Positions 38,051 to 47,081 of a stretch of 64,000 bases of DNA are shown piece by piece. The notes beneath the pieces were generated by a model. That model was given only the letters and a program-made list of their open reading frames with translations. It was not told the DNA's origin and searched no databases. Source of the stretch: Sulfurovum sp. (lineage in GTDB: Bacteria > Campylobacterota > Campylobacteria > Campylobacterales > Sulfurovaceae); NCBI GenBank assembly GCA_002733215.1, contig NVUY01000009.1, forward strand, positions 31,103-95,102. The letters are read 5' to 3'. A program made the translations under genes and the position numbers. The stretch's first letter is position 1. Every line of letters begins with the position of its first letter.

Positions 38051-39250
38051 CTAAGACAGTTTTCTTATAAACACAACTTTCAGATAATTCCCCTCTCTAA
38101 AGCGTTCATTGATCCTGAAATCTTTAGGAAGAGAGAAGGTCTCTTCTATACTGTACTTTCCATTTAACGCTTTAAATGCTTTAGCTATAAAATCTTTAAA
38201 CTTTTTCATATCAAAGTTCGAAGCATTGGTTGAGGCGACTATCGCACCACCTTTATTGGTAATTTGAATGGCTTCTTTTAAAAGATTCACATAATCTTTT
38301 CCTGCAGAAAACGTATGCTTTTTTGACCTTGCAAAACTAGGGGGATCAAGTACGACCAGATCAAAGGACAATTTCTTTCTCAGAGCATATTTGAAGTAGT
38401 TAAATACATCCTCAACAATGATGTCCTGCGCCTCTGCATTTATATCATTAATAGAAAACTGTTCTTTAGTTTTAGCTCGGCTTCTGTTTGCCAAATCAAC
38501 AGAGGTTGTCTTTGATGCCCCTCCAAGTGCTGCAAAAACTGAGAATGCGCCTGTATAAGAAAAGGTATTGAGTACAGTTTTACCTTTGGCATATTTGTCA
38601 CGGATCGTTTTTCGTACATCTCTCTGATCTAAAAATACACCTACCATAGCTCCATCATCTAAATATATGGCAAAATTTACACTATTTTCTTTGACTATGA
38701 GCGGTTTATTTGCTCTCTCCCCACATACAAAGTCATCTGTATCATCAAGATATTGTCCTTTGGTATCAAAGCGCTTTTTTTGATAGATGCCTTTATACTC
38801 AACGCTGTTTTTAAGTGCTTCCAAAATATCTTCTTTAAACTGATAAATACCCACACTGTACCAGGTGAACAGATAAAACCCGTCAAAATAATCTATAGTG
38901 AGTCCGCCAACTCCATCACCTTCACCATTAAAAACCCTAAATGCTGTGGTACTTTCATCACTATAAAAATCTTCTCTGTATTTAATGGCAGATTTTATTT
39001 TCCCAGTAAAATATCTAACATCTAGTTTAACTTCTTTTTTAGAACTAAGTACCCAACCATAGCCTTTATTCTGTTTTCCATAATAGCCTTTGGCTATGAA
39101 CTTTTTTCGCTCATCAAGCAGAGTAATGACCGTGCCTTCATCCTTCACTTTACTCCAGTCAACAATAGACTCTTTTGAAATGAGAGGATAGCCATCCTGA
39201 TAGGCTTTAACATATCCCGGTTTTATCGTTAGATTTATCTCTTTATTCAT
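38051..39250 (-). CDS. RlmI-like class I SAM-dependent rRNA cytosine methyltransferase
   Basis: 399 aa. An N-terminal PUA-like part (VDWSKVKDEGTVITLLDERK, KFIAKGYYGKQNKG) is followed by a Rossmann methyltransferase with VLNTFSYTGAFSVFAALGGA as SAM motif I and LVVLDPPSFARSK as the catalytic motif. By family it methylates C5 of a cytosine in 23S rRNA (RlmI makes m5C1962). Convergent with the O-antigen ligase gene, nine bases apart. Confidence 0.88.
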   Translation of the reverse strand: MNKEINLTIKPGYVKAYQDGYPLISKESIVDWSKVKDEGTVITLLDERKKFIAKGYYGKQNKGYGWVLSSKKEVKLDVRYFTGKIKSAIKYREDFYSDESTTAFRVFNGEGDGVGGLTIDYFDGFYLFTWYSVGIYQFKEDILEALKNSVEYKGIYQKKRFDTKGQYLDDTDDFVCGERANKPLIVKENSVNFAIYLDDGAMVGVFLDQRDVRKTIRDKYAKGKTVLNTFSYTGAFSVFAALGGASKTTSVDLANRSRAKTKEQFSINDINAEAQDIIVEDVFNYFKYALRKKLSFDLVVLDPPSFARSKKHTFSAGKDYVNLLKEAIQITNKGGAIVASTNASNFDMKKFKDFIAKAFKALNGKYSIEETFSLPKDFRINERFREGNYLKVVFIRKLS

Positions 39251-39330
39251 TACTATTTATCCTTAGTGGAAATTATAGTATAAATTTTAATTCAAATGCT
39301 GTAATAAAGATTTCATACATAGTTTTCAGT

Positions 39331-39336
39331 TATAAT
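39331..39336 (+). promoter_or_regulatory. Probable -10 element of aqpZ
   Basis: TATAAT lies 37 bases before the ATG, which has a strong Shine-Dalgarno AAAAGGAGAAAG. Confidence 0.5.
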
Positions 39337-39372
39337 TACTGCGTATCATTTTAATAAAAAAAAGGAGAAAGA

Positions 39373-40068
39373 ATGTCATTAGGGAAAAAAATGGGTGCCG
39401 AGTTCTTCGGTACATTTTGGTTAGTTTTAGGAGGATGTGGTGCTGCGGTGCTTGCAGCAGGTTTTCCTGAAATGGGTATAGGATTTGTAGGCGTTGCTTT
39501 TGCCTTTGGTTTGACTGTTCTTACCATGGCTTACGCGGTAGGACACATCTCAGGTGGGCACTTTAACCCTGCTGTTTCTTTTGGACTTTGGTCTGCAGGT
39601 AAATTTGAGACCAAAGAGCTGATTCCGTATATTGCAGCGCAAGTCATAGGTGGTACACTGGGTGCTTTGGTACTCTACATGATCGCATCGGGTCAGGCAG
39701 GATTTGAAGCAGGGGGCTTTGCTTCTAACGGTTTTGCTGAACTCTCTCCCGGTAAATACAACCTGACAGCGGTCATCATCACTGAAGTGGTCATGACCTT
39801 TATGTTTTTGTTCATCATTTTAGGTGCAACAGATGAAAAGGCACCTGCCGGTTTTGCACCGATTGCCATAGGTTTAGGACTCACACTGATCCACTTGATC
39901 TCCATCCCTGTATCTAATACTTCGGTAAACCCTGCCAGAAGTACAGCAGCTGCACTTTTTGCAGATACTGCTGCCATGGGTCAGCTTTGGGTATTTTGGG
40001 CAGCACCTATCGCGGGCGCTGTTCTTGCCGGTGTAGTATGGAAACTTTTTTTCGCTACGTCTAAATAA
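39373..40068 (+). CDS. aqpZ: Aquaporin Z
   Basis: 231 aa, as in E. coli AqpZ, with six helices and two NPA loops: N65-P66-A67 in [10 protein letters not shown] and N186-P187-A188-R189 in SVNPARS. The narrow-filter residues F43, H174 and R189 are at the positions known from AqpZ, which points to a water channel rather than a glycerol facilitator. Monocistronic, with its own promoter and terminator. Confidence 0.95.
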   Translation: MSLGKKMGAEFFGTFWLVLGGCGAAVLAAGFPEMGIGFVGVAFAFGLTVLTMAYAVGHISGGHFNPAVSFGLWSAGKFETKELIPYIAAQVIGGTLGALVLYMIASGQAGFEAGGFASNGFAELSPGKYNLTAVIITEVVMTFMFLFIILGATDEKAPAGFAPIAIGLGLTLIHLISIPVSNTSVNPARSTAAALFADTAAMGQLWVFWAAPIAGAVLAGVVWKLFFATSK

Positions 40069-40078
40069 CTTTTACGCC

Positions 40079-40100
40079 AAGTGGTTTTATCCACTTTTCT
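40079..40100 (+). terminator. Rho-independent terminator of aqpZ
   Basis: AAGTGG and CCACTT form the stem around TTTTAT, followed by TTCTT. Its right arm merges with the start of the 100-bp direct repeat. Confidence 0.6.
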
Positions 40101-40190
40101 TGTTCCCACGGTTTCCGTGGGAATGCATACAAGAGCCTCAACTAGCAAACCACTCAATAGCTAAAGACCATTTTCCCCCTCATATATTTC
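40091..40190 (+). repeat. 100-bp direct repeat, left copy, bracketing the cassette insertion
   Basis: Matches 41053-41152. The first 60 bases, which include the dispersed palindrome (40103-40123), are nearly identical; the rest (ACTAGCAAACCACTCAATAG and on to CCCCTCAT) is about 80 percent alike by eye. Confidence 0.8.
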
Positions 40191-40449
40191 ATATCGACTT
40201 CTTCCCATATTTTTATCTTTTTTCTTATATTATATACTATCAAAATATGAGAGTTTAAAAATATGCATCCTGACCAAAGGAAAGAAGTGCCCTTGGGGTA
40301 CAAATTGTCATAGAATCTCTGATGTCAGTCTGCATTCCCACGGAAACCGTGGGAACGAGAAATATTTTTTTAAATATCCGGACATTTATTGTATACTGTT
40401 AATATGAAAAATAAAGCAATAGTGGGACACTTTGTTCCCCTAATAAATA
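40191..40449. other. Non-coding left part of the insertion
   Basis: No supported gene. It contains an inverted copy of the dispersed palindrome (40335-40355) and a short ATG frame from 40263 (MHPDQRKEVPLGYKLS) that ends in a stop. Another aborted frame starts at 40404 (MKNKAIVGHFVPLINS). Confidence 0.4.
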
Positions 40450-41035
40450 GTTAGGCGCACGAGGTTAGAATTATGGAAATCGAAAAATTGGCTTCAATTA
40501 TAGTGGCGGGGTGCGCCCTATTCGTAGCTGTATATAGCTCCTACCAGGCTAGGAAGCATTATCGCTTAACTGTACGCCCAGCACTGACGCTTTCAAATAT
40601 CTTTAGGGGTGAAAGCGAGTTCTACGGAATACAACTTAAAAATTCTGGGCCAGGACCTGCCCTTTTAGACTCAATTGGAATTTATTTTGTAGATGAGCCA
40701 ATTGAGTCAACACACCAAGGATGAGTAAAAGCGATGACGCGGGCAGGATTATCCTCTGACAATTGGAATATAATAAGTCCTAAGCCAGGAACACTTTTAC
40801 GTTCTGGTGAATCTCTATGGCTTTTTCGTACAAAATCCCTTGAAAAAAATGCGAACGAGATTATAGCGGCATTCAGCAAGCTAGAGTTACGATTACAATA
40901 CAGTTCATTATATAAAGAGAAACAGCCAGTGTTTTCTAAGTACTTAGCTGGAGTTGATCAAGTAATCAAGGAAGACCCTCTCTATGAAAACGCCTAACAA
41001 AATGTACCAGTCGTGACAGCCTAAAGGCTTACGCT
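40450..41035 (+). mobile_element. Integron-like gene cassette with one truncated attC
   Basis: GTTAGGC (40450-40456) and GCCTAAC (40992-40998) are the two core sites expected at the ends of an integron cassette. The ORF begins 17 bases after the first core and its TAA lies inside the second, both typical. After GCCTAAC the sequence AAAATGTACCAGTCGTGACA, then AGCCTAAAGGCT and ACGCTGTGC, resembles the left arm and apex of an attC hairpin. The matching right arm (expected to end in GTTAGGC) is missing. No integrase gene is in the window. Confidence 0.6.
40473..40997 (+). pseudogene. Cassette-encoded membrane-anchored hypothetical protein, split by in-frame TGA
   Basis: Two ORFs, 40473-40724 and 40734-40997, are in the same frame and are separated only by TGA at 40722-40724. 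Read through, the product is about 174 aa: one N-terminal helix (LASIIVAGCALFVAVYSSYQ), then RPALTLSNIF, IQLKNSGPGPALLDSI and later KPGTLLRSGESLWLF. This layout (one helix plus a soluble beta-rich domain) is common among integron cassette proteins of unknown function. TGA in place of TGG would be one base change. GAGG eight bases upstream supports ATG 40473. Confidence 0.6.
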
Positions 41036-41052
41036 GTGCTTGGAACTATAAG

Positions 41053-41152
41053 TCACTTTCTTGTTCCCACGGTTTCCGTGGGAATGCATACGAGAGCCTA
41101 AACTACCAAAACCGCTCAATATCTAAAATACCATCTTACCCCTCATAATCTC
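41053..41152 (+). repeat. 100-bp direct repeat, right copy
   Basis: Pairs with 40091-40190 and includes the palindrome at 41064-41084 followed by ATGCATACGAGAGCCT. It starts about 15 bases after the visible attC remnant. No gene is seen in 41153-41298. Confidence 0.8.
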
Positions 41153-41298
41153 TAGCAGAACTATATTAACTTTGTCTATATATCCTCTCTTTACAGGATT
41201 GTTCTGAATGTTTTTTATTTAAGAATATTCCTATTCTTGAAAATCTATACAGACATCTGATATACTTACAAAAATACAATAGTAAAGGAGAGTATCTT

Positions 41299-41727
41299 AT
41301 GCCTTTTACACCCAAGACACCCTATCTTACTACTGATGGCATTATAGAGTTGTATGAGGGAGATACATTTAAGGGTATCGTACTCATCGAGCGTAGCAAT
41401 GATCCAAAAGGCTTAGCTCTGCCTGGTGGTTTTGTGGATATGGGCGAGAGTGTAGAGGATGCTTTAAGACGGGAGATGAAAGAGGAGACGAACTTGGATG
41501 TGCAGATAAGCAGTCTGCTTGGTGTCTATTCTGACCCTAAGCGTGATCCACGGTTTCATACGGCAAGTGTTGTCTTTGTAGCACAAGCGCAAGGTCAACC
41601 CAAAGGCGGAGATGATGCCAAGGAGGCAAAGCTCTATGCAATAGATGAGATACCGATGGATCAATTGGTTTTTGACCATAGTGAGATCTTGAAAGATTAT
41701 GTATTGCAACACCATGAAAATAGGTAA
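41299..41727 (+). CDS. Nudix hydrolase
   Basis: 142 aa. The Nudix box runs from residue 44 to 66: G44, E50, R58-E59 and E62-E63 ([20 protein letters not shown]). It hydrolyses a nucleoside diphosphate linked to another group; the substrate is not readable, though a start [17 protein letters not shown] is shared with ADP-ribose and NUDT-like enzymes. It is first in a run with magIII and an SDR gene, nine bases apart. Confidence 0.9.
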   Translation: MPFTPKTPYLTTDGIIELYEGDTFKGIVLIERSNDPKGLALPGGFVDMGESVEDALRREMKEETNLDVQISSLLGVYSDPKRDPRFHTASVVFVAQAQGQPKGGDDAKEAKLYAIDEIPMDQLVFDHSEILKDYVLQHHENR

Positions 41728-41736
41728 AGGTATCTT

Positions 41737-42414
41737 TTGCAAAGTAGTTACGATCTATTGCGTGCCCTTAAAAACATGGGCTATCTCAAAACTACCAGAG
41801 ATCCACTCTGGTGGCCGCAAAGCTGTACTTTTGAAGTCATCATTGCTGCGATCTTGACTCAGCAGACAAAATGGGAGAAAGTAGAGGAGTCACTGGCAAA
41901 TTTAAAAGAGGGTGGTCTGATATCGCTGGAGGCTCTAAGCAGGGCGGAGGTCGAGCAAATTGCTACACTCATCAAACCCAGTGGTTTTTACAATACCAAA
42001 GCTGAGAGGCTTAAAATGCTTTGTAAAAATATTCTCAATGAGTTTAATACATTTGAAATGTTTCAAAATGAAGTAACTCGAGACTGGCTGCTCGATCAAA
42101 AAGGGATAGGGATGGAGAGTGCAGACTCTATCCTTTGTTATGGATGCGGACGTGAGGTCTTTGTTGTCGATAGCTATACACGCAGACTTCTTGAGGCATT
42201 TGGTTACTCTTTTGAGAGCTATATGCAGCTCCAGGCATGGATGCAAGAGGGGATCGAAGCAAACTTTGATAAAATAAACCAAATGTATCATACCGAGATG
42301 ACATTGCATACCGTCTATGCTCGATTTCACGGGAAGATCGTAGAGTTTGCCAAAGAGCATATACGAGGTAAAAATGTCAATACAGAAACACTCAAAAAGT
42401 ATATAGAAGGATAA
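41737..42414 (+). CDS. 3-methyladenine DNA glycosylase, MagIII type
   Basis: 225 aa HhH-GPD protein with TTG start. The helix-hairpin-helix reads WLLDQKGIGMESADSILCYG and the catalytic Asp is D145 in VFVVDSYT. The N-terminal WWPQSCTFEVIIAAILTQQT, PSGFYNTKAERL and YARFHGKIVEFAKEH match Helicobacter MagIII, which removes 3-methyladenine. No four-Cys iron-sulfur loop is present, unlike endonuclease III. Confidence 0.88.
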   Translation: MQSSYDLLRALKNMGYLKTTRDPLWWPQSCTFEVIIAAILTQQTKWEKVEESLANLKEGGLISLEALSRAEVEQIATLIKPSGFYNTKAERLKMLCKNILNEFNTFEMFQNEVTRDWLLDQKGIGMESADSILCYGCGREVFVVDSYTRRLLEAFGYSFESYMQLQAWMQEGIEANFDKINQMYHTEMTLHTVYARFHGKIVEFAKEHIRGKNVNTETLKKYIEG

Positions 42415-42418
42415 AACA

Positions 42419-43234
42419 GTGACCAACATAGTCATTACAGGATGCAGTACAGGTATAGGTCTGGAAACGGCTAAGTATTTACAAGATAAATTTATAACTG
42501 TATATCCTACAGCAAGAGACCCAAAAGATGTTGAGATGTTAAAAGAGCTGGGTTTTGAACATGCCATGCAGCTTGATGTGAGAAATCCTGATGAGATCAA
42601 AACAGTTATCACTAAAGTCCTTGAACTCGATAGTAAGATAGATGTCTGGTTTAACAATGCCGGTTACGGACAACCCGGTGCAATGGAAGACATTAGCACC
42701 GCTACTCTGCGTGAACAGTTTGAAACCAATGTCTTTGGATTACATGAATGTACAAGACAGATCATTCCCGTTATGCGTAAACAGGGACAGGGAAAGATCA
42801 TACAGCACTCTTCTGTACTTGGACTTATCTCACTCTTTGGAAAAGGCTCATACAATGCCAGCAAATATGCTATAGAAGGACTTACAGACACTCTGAGACT
42901 GGAACTCAAAAATACCCATATCTATCCTGTACTTTTAAATACCGGTTCCATTACAAGCCATTTTCGCGAGACAGCAGTTAAAAAACTTCAAGAGAATGTA
43001 GATATAGAACACTCTGTCTTCAAAGAAAAGTATCTTTCTAGTATCGAGGGGACACAAAAAAAAGTCCCTTTCAACGAAGAGGCTGAGTCTGTTGCGAGGG
43101 TTATACACAAGATTATATTGGCCGACAGACCAAAACCACGCTATTACATCACAAAAGCAACTTATTTACTGGGATATCTGAAAAGAATATTGAGCACATC
43201 CGTGCTGGATAGACTCTTAATGAAACTAGGCTGA
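42419..43234 (+). CDS. Short-chain dehydrogenase/reductase
   Basis: 271 aa with GTG start. The NAD(P)-binding TGCSTGIG (7-14), NNAG, the catalytic Ser in HSSVLG and YNASKYA are all present. The substrate is unknown. The C-terminal tail (TYLLGYLKRILSTSVLDRLL) is hydrophobic and may touch the membrane, as in SDRs acting on lipid-like substrates. Confidence 0.88.
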   Translation: MTNIVITGCSTGIGLETAKYLQDKFITVYPTARDPKDVEMLKELGFEHAMQLDVRNPDEIKTVITKVLELDSKIDVWFNNAGYGQPGAMEDISTATLREQFETNVFGLHECTRQIIPVMRKQGQGKIIQHSSVLGLISLFGKGSYNASKYAIEGLTDTLRLELKNTHIYPVLLNTGSITSHFRETAVKKLQENVDIEHSVFKEKYLSSIEGTQKKVPFNEEAESVARVIHKIILADRPKPRYYITKATYLLGYLKRILSTSVLDRLLMKLG

Positions 43235-43246
43235 GTACCTTAGATA

Positions 43247-43654
43247 TTATTTATCACAAAGCATCTTACTTAAATTTTCATCTTTTGCATATAAGATCCC
43301 AAGATTTTGACATCCAAGTGCGTCATCACCATTACAGGCCTTGGCATAAAACTCTGCAGCCTTAAGATCATTATACTTTACCCCTAGACCATTTTGATAC
43401 ATAAACCCAAGGAAAACACAACCTCTAAAATCATTACCGTCACAAGCCTTTGTATAAAGCTCCAGTGCTTTTTGATCACTTTGCTCCACACCACGACCGG
43501 CATAATAGATCATTCCAAGTTTATTGCAGGCAACAGCGATACCGCCATCACATGCTTTTTTATAATCTGAAATTTTTTTTGTACTTGCACTTATATTCAT
43601 ATTGAACAACAATATAGCTGCCAGTAGTATAGCTGCCAATAATATTTTTTTCAT
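43247..43654 (-). CDS. Sel1-repeat secreted protein
   Basis: 135 aa from ATG 43654 (AAGAAGAAAA upstream), preferred over the longer frame because a signal peptide follows at once (KKILLAAILLAAILLFNM). Three Sel1-type repeats with paired Cys follow: KKACDGGIAVACNKLGMIYY, TKACDGNDFRGCVFLGFMYQ and AKACNGDDALGCQNLGILYA. These match the disulfide-rich Hcp proteins of Helicobacter. Periplasmic; the partner is unknown. Confidence 0.8.
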   Translation of the reverse strand: MKKILLAAILLAAILLFNMNISASTKKISDYKKACDGGIAVACNKLGMIYYAGRGVEQSDQKALELYTKACDGNDFRGCVFLGFMYQNGLGVKYNDLKAAEFYAKACNGDDALGCQNLGILYAKDENLSKMLCDK

Positions 43655-43805
43655 TTTTCTTCTTTGTGTATTGAGTTCTCTAGCTCTTCTTATAATGATA
43701 TCTGAAAATCTATCAAAGCTCTGTGATTTCACACTAACTTTCCTCAACTTTATAAGCACTTCTAAGCTATAGTGTATCAAATATTTCTCTAGGACAAACA
43801 AGTTA

Positions 43806-44339
43806 ATGCATAAAATAAAAATAGGCGTAATAACAACAAGTGACAGAGCCTCACAGGGTATCTATGAAGACATCTCCGGTGTGGCCATTATGGATACGAT
43901 GAAAGAGTATCTTCTCAATGAGTGTGAATATGAATACAGATGTATTCCAGATGAACAGAACCTGATCGAAACAACACTGATAGAACTTTCTCGTGATCTA
44001 AACTGTGATCTCATAGTCACCACCGGCGGTACAGGGCCGGCTATGAGAGATGTTACCACTGAAGCGACTGAAAATGTTTGCCAAAAACTGCTTCCCGGTT
44101 TTGGTGAGCAGATGAGAGCGGTCAGTCTTCAGTATGTTCCTACAGCCATTCTTTCACGTCAAACCGCAGGCATCTGTGACGGATCACTGATCATTAATTT
44201 ACCTGGAAAACCAAAGTCTATCCGTGAATGTTTAGATGCTGTTTTTCCCGCTGTGCCATACTGCATAGACCTTATAGGCGGCTCATTTATGGAAGCAGAT
44301 GAAGCAGTGATCAAGATCTTCAGACCTAAATCAAAATAG
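43806..44339 (+). CDS. mogA: Molybdopterin adenylyltransferase
   Basis: 177 aa. TTGGTGPAMRDVTTEAT is the MogA/MoaB signature; the start IKIGVITTSDRASQGIYEDI and LPGKPKSIRECLDAVFPAVP support MogA. It adenylates molybdopterin before molybdate insertion. An intact moeA is not in the window, only the fragment at 6635-6877. Confidence 0.9.
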   Translation: MHKIKIGVITTSDRASQGIYEDISGVAIMDTMKEYLLNECEYEYRCIPDEQNLIETTLIELSRDLNCDLIVTTGGTGPAMRDVTTEATENVCQKLLPGFGEQMRAVSLQYVPTAILSRQTAGICDGSLIINLPGKPKSIRECLDAVFPAVPYCIDLIGGSFMEADEAVIKIFRPKSK

Positions 44340-44341
44340 AC

Positions 44342-44393
44342 TAGGGGACATTGGTTAAATTTCTGCAAGAAATTAAAGCTGTGTCCTCAATAA
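44342..44393. repeat. REP-like hairpin after mogA
   Basis: AGGGGACATTGGTTAAATTT and the imperfect complement AAATTAAAGCTGTGTCCTC surround CTGCAAG. The GGGGACA end resembles the RAYT-linked repeats at 7112 and 8189. It may also terminate mogA. Confidence 0.4.
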
Positions 44394-44413
44394 ATAGAGG
44401 GAACGATACCATA

Positions 44414-44623
44414 ATGAATATTAAATTTATAGAAGAAAAACTCAACGAGATCAACAAAGAGCTTGAAAAAGAAGTCATGTCTGTACTCATGGATGAAAGT
44501 TTAGACAGAAAACAGACCAACCTTCATATGAAACCTTTAACATCTACAAAAAAAATACTCAACAATGCCCTAGACAGTATCAAGATGGTAGATAAGCTGG
44601 GTCGTGAAGGATTGGAGAAATAA
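44414..44623 (+). CDS. Small helical hypothetical protein
   Basis: 69 aa from ATG 44414. Charged and helical (FIEEKLNEINKELEKEVMSV, LTSTKKILNNALDSIKMV). No family recognised. A second tiny gene starts two bases after its stop. Confidence 0.5.
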   Translation: MNIKFIEEKLNEINKELEKEVMSVLMDESLDRKQTNLHMKPLTSTKKILNNALDSIKMVDKLGREGLEK

Positions 44624-44624
44624 T

Positions 44625-44774
44625 ATGTCAAATGCACTTATATTAGCACTTTTTGTGTTTGCAATTGTTCTATTTTTTTGGGGCATATATAAAGCTATTA
44701 AAACACAAAAGACTATTTATGCCTTGGCAATGTTGCCTTTTGTGTTGTTACTTTTAGCGATGTTTCTCATCTAA
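44625..44774 (+). CDS. 49-residue two-helix membrane protein
   Basis: ATG 44625 to TAA 44772-44774, preceded by GGAGAAATAAT. The product has helices ALILALFVFAIVLFFWGIY and ALAMLPFVLLLLAMFLI joined by KAIKTQKTIY. It is a plausible small membrane protein cotranscribed with the helical protein before it. It ends exactly where the convergent rhodanese gene ends. Confidence 0.5.
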   Translation: MSNALILALFVFAIVLFFWGIYKAIKTQKTIYALAMLPFVLLLLAMFLI

Positions 44775-45461
44775 TCAGGGGCGAGTAGAAGTCATGCCCG
44801 CACTTAACCAGTCTTGCATACCACCACGGTACCACTTTAACTTCTCTGCAGGATAGCCCACTTTCATGAGGGCAAATATCATATCGGGCGACTGACTACA
44901 CCAAGGCCCATTACAAAAAATGACCATTGTTTTTACATTGTCAAAATCATAATCACCATCTTTATCTTTTACCGCACCCAAATATTTCAACGCATATTCA
45001 AACTCAAATTCATTCTCAATTCTTTCTTTAAAATAGTGAAAAGGCATATTGATAGCCCCTGGTATGGTTCGATACTTAAACCATTCTTTTTTTCGACCAT
45101 CAACAAGAACTAAATTTGGATTGCTTTTCATCTCTTTGAGGGTAAAGAGTATTTCAAGTTCCCCATAAGTTTCCAAATCAACATCTAAATGCATAGGAAG
45201 AAGCCTTCCTTTAGTATGCATATAGGTAGACTTACATACCTCTGGTACAGACTTATGTGCGTAATTTCCTGTCCAAAGGTTATCATTACTAATGAGAACA
45301 TTTTTACACTCTGCAGGAATGTTTCTTTTCACGGTAAGACCATAAGATTTACCTTGCTTGTCTTTCATCGTTATTGATACCCCTTTTTGTCCAAAGGAGA
45401 TTTTTTCAGCCAAGAGGAAAGGTGTTGAGAGTAGGGAAAGTGATAATATTAGTTTGTACAT
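44775..45461 (-). CDS. Secreted rhodanese-domain protein
   Basis: 228 aa with a signal peptide (LILSLSLLSTPFLLA). The C-terminal half is a rhodanese domain: VLVDGRKKEWFKYRTIPGAI, the active Cys in MVIFCNGPWCSQSPD, and WYRGGMQDWLSAG. The N-terminal ~90 residues have no match I know. It may move sulfane sulfur in the periplasm, which fits a sulfur-oxidising lifestyle, but no partner gene is nearby. Confidence 0.85.
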   Translation of the reverse strand: MYKLILSLSLLSTPFLLAEKISFGQKGVSITMKDKQGKSYGLTVKRNIPAECKNVLISNDNLWTGNYAHKSVPEVCKSTYMHTKGRLLPMHLDVDLETYGELEILFTLKEMKSNPNLVLVDGRKKEWFKYRTIPGAINMPFHYFKERIENEFEFEYALKYLGAVKDKDGDYDFDNVKTMVIFCNGPWCSQSPDMIFALMKVGYPAEKLKWYRGGMQDWLSAGMTSTRP

Positions 45462-45630
45462 TCTTTTTCCTTTAAAATATAAATTACTTATATAGTAACA
45501 TAATAAATATAGAAAGCATCAAGACGATGTCAATAAAAAAGAAAAGTGTGCATTCGTTTAGTCAAATATACAAGTGCTAATATAATAATAATTATAGTAA
45601 AATACTATCATATAAATTTAAAGGATAACA

Positions 45631-46551
45631 ATGAATAAGATTTTAAAGTTCTTACTAGGTGCATTCTTACTGCTGGGTACAAGTGTTTATGCAGAGGAAA
45701 CACAGAATATTCAAATATTTTCTGTGGATAATTCAAAGGGTACGATCTCTGCCAAGAGTGTTGAAAAAGCTTTTAATGACAGTGATGTTCTTGTTGATGT
45801 CAATAATGATATGAATTCAATTTTTTCAAAAAGATATGGAAAAGTTCATCATAAAAACTATAACTTAGCAATATTTACTAGCCCTAAAATAGTTTCAAAA
45901 CTTATGAATAAATATCCAAGCATTGGATTAATTACACCCTTATCAATGTCAATTTATGAAGATACTGCAAAAAACACTATTAGTATTGCTACTTTATCCT
46001 TGGCTGGTATGGCTAGAATTACTAAAATTCCGGCAACAGATCCGGACTTAATGGAGTATGCCAAAGCAGTAGACACAGCACTTCATAAAGCATTACCAGG
46101 GGGGAAGTATTTGTCTGTAACTCATAATACTAAATCTTCAAAACCACTCACTACTGAGTTTACAATAGAGCTTGAACTTGAAGATGGTGACACAGTTGTA
46201 GATGCGAAAGATAGCTTTAAAGAAGAGTTTGAAGGTGAATTGGGGCCAGTTGGTTTTTTAATACCAAAGTCTTACACCTTGCAGCATGATGATTATGATT
46301 TCTTCGACACCTACTCGATCATTAGATTTAATGCTATCTACCCTGTGTCAAAAAATCATCCAGATGCCGGTGCTTATGCACCTTTCTCTCTTGTTATTTA
46401 CAAGAAAAAAGATGAAGCTGTAACGCATATAGCTTTCCCTTCCATAGACAACTGGATCAGTGACCTTGATATTACAGATAAAGAGACAGCTGATACAATT
46501 CGTGAAACTCACGGCATGGTTAAAACAATTCTTGAAGAACTTACGGAGTAA
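45631..46551 (+). CDS. Secreted DUF302-family protein
   Basis: 306 aa with a signal peptide ending after VYA. The block YNLAIFTSPKIVSKLMNKYP, then GLITPLSMSIYED, resembles the DUF302 fold (GLL-PLS-x-IYE). A second half, from about residue 150, has a related strand pattern (FTIELELEDGDTVVDAK, FSLVIYKKKDE). Function is unknown. Confidence 0.65.
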   Translation: MNKILKFLLGAFLLLGTSVYAEETQNIQIFSVDNSKGTISAKSVEKAFNDSDVLVDVNNDMNSIFSKRYGKVHHKNYNLAIFTSPKIVSKLMNKYPSIGLITPLSMSIYEDTAKNTISIATLSLAGMARITKIPATDPDLMEYAKAVDTALHKALPGGKYLSVTHNTKSSKPLTTEFTIELELEDGDTVVDAKDSFKEEFEGELGPVGFLIPKSYTLQHDDYDFFDTYSIIRFNAIYPVSKNHPDAGAYAPFSLVIYKKKDEAVTHIAFPSIDNWISDLDITDKETADTIRETHGMVKTILEELTE

Positions 46552-46562
46552 TTATTTTTTTG

Positions 46563-46610
46563 GAGTAGGGACTTTAGTCCCATAATAACGGGACTAAAGT
46601 CCCTACTCCT
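46563..46610. terminator. Perfect 20-bp stem hairpin
   Basis: Arms GGAGTAGGGACTTTAGTCCC and its exact complement flank ATAATAAC. It separates the convergent DUF302 and His-rich protein genes. The arm is itself partly palindromic (GGGACTTTAGTCCC), so it may be a mobile palindrome used as a terminator. Confidence 0.6.
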
Positions 46611-46661
46611 TGCCTAAAATAATGGCTTAACTTAATGGCGCTGGAAGTGCCCTTTAGCTAA

Positions 46662-47042
46662 TCAGTTACCTGTATAATTCGTACCTCTTATTTCCCCACT
46701 CACACTTACAAAGATATAAAGTGTTCGTCTTTCTTTATTCTTTATCTTCACATTCTCAAAACCAACTACCCAGTCATCCGTATCTCCATAGTGCGTTTTT
46801 CCTATCTTTGAAATAGGGACATGTTTCCAACTCTTGTGGATCTTTTTTTCTACTACCAGACTTTGCACTTCTTGCATGGCTGCTTTTTCAATGTTTTCTT
46901 TACTCACTTCATTTTTAAAAGGATTGACATGATGTGAGTGACCATGACTTTCCTGTTTATGTTCTTTTTTTGAATGTTCATGAGTACTTTCTGCATATAT
47001 GCTTGTAAAACTTAGTATCAGTGTTACTGTTATTGCTTTCAT
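46662..47042 (-). CDS. His-rich periplasmic protein (DUF6488-like)
   Basis: 126 aa from ATG 47042 (MKAITVTLILSFTSIYA signal). The mature start is His-rich (HEHSKKEHKQESHGHSHH), suggesting metal binding. The rest reads KIHKSWKHVPISKIGKTHYG, DDWVVGFENVKI and TLYIFVSVSGEIRGTNYTG, like proteins labelled DUF6488. It follows the SulP gene on the same strand by 39 bases. Confidence 0.6.
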   Translation of the reverse strand: MKAITVTLILSFTSIYAESTHEHSKKEHKQESHGHSHHVNPFKNEVSKENIEKAAMQEVQSLVVEKKIHKSWKHVPISKIGKTHYGDTDDWVVGFENVKIKNKERRTLYIFVSVSGEIRGTNYTGN

Positions 47043-47081
47043 TATTTCAATTCTTGTCATTTTTTTCCTTTGTATAATATT

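Noticed and set aside
41935..42657. 240-codon minus-strand ORF
   Set aside because: It runs antisense across magIII and the SDR gene and has no recognisable features.
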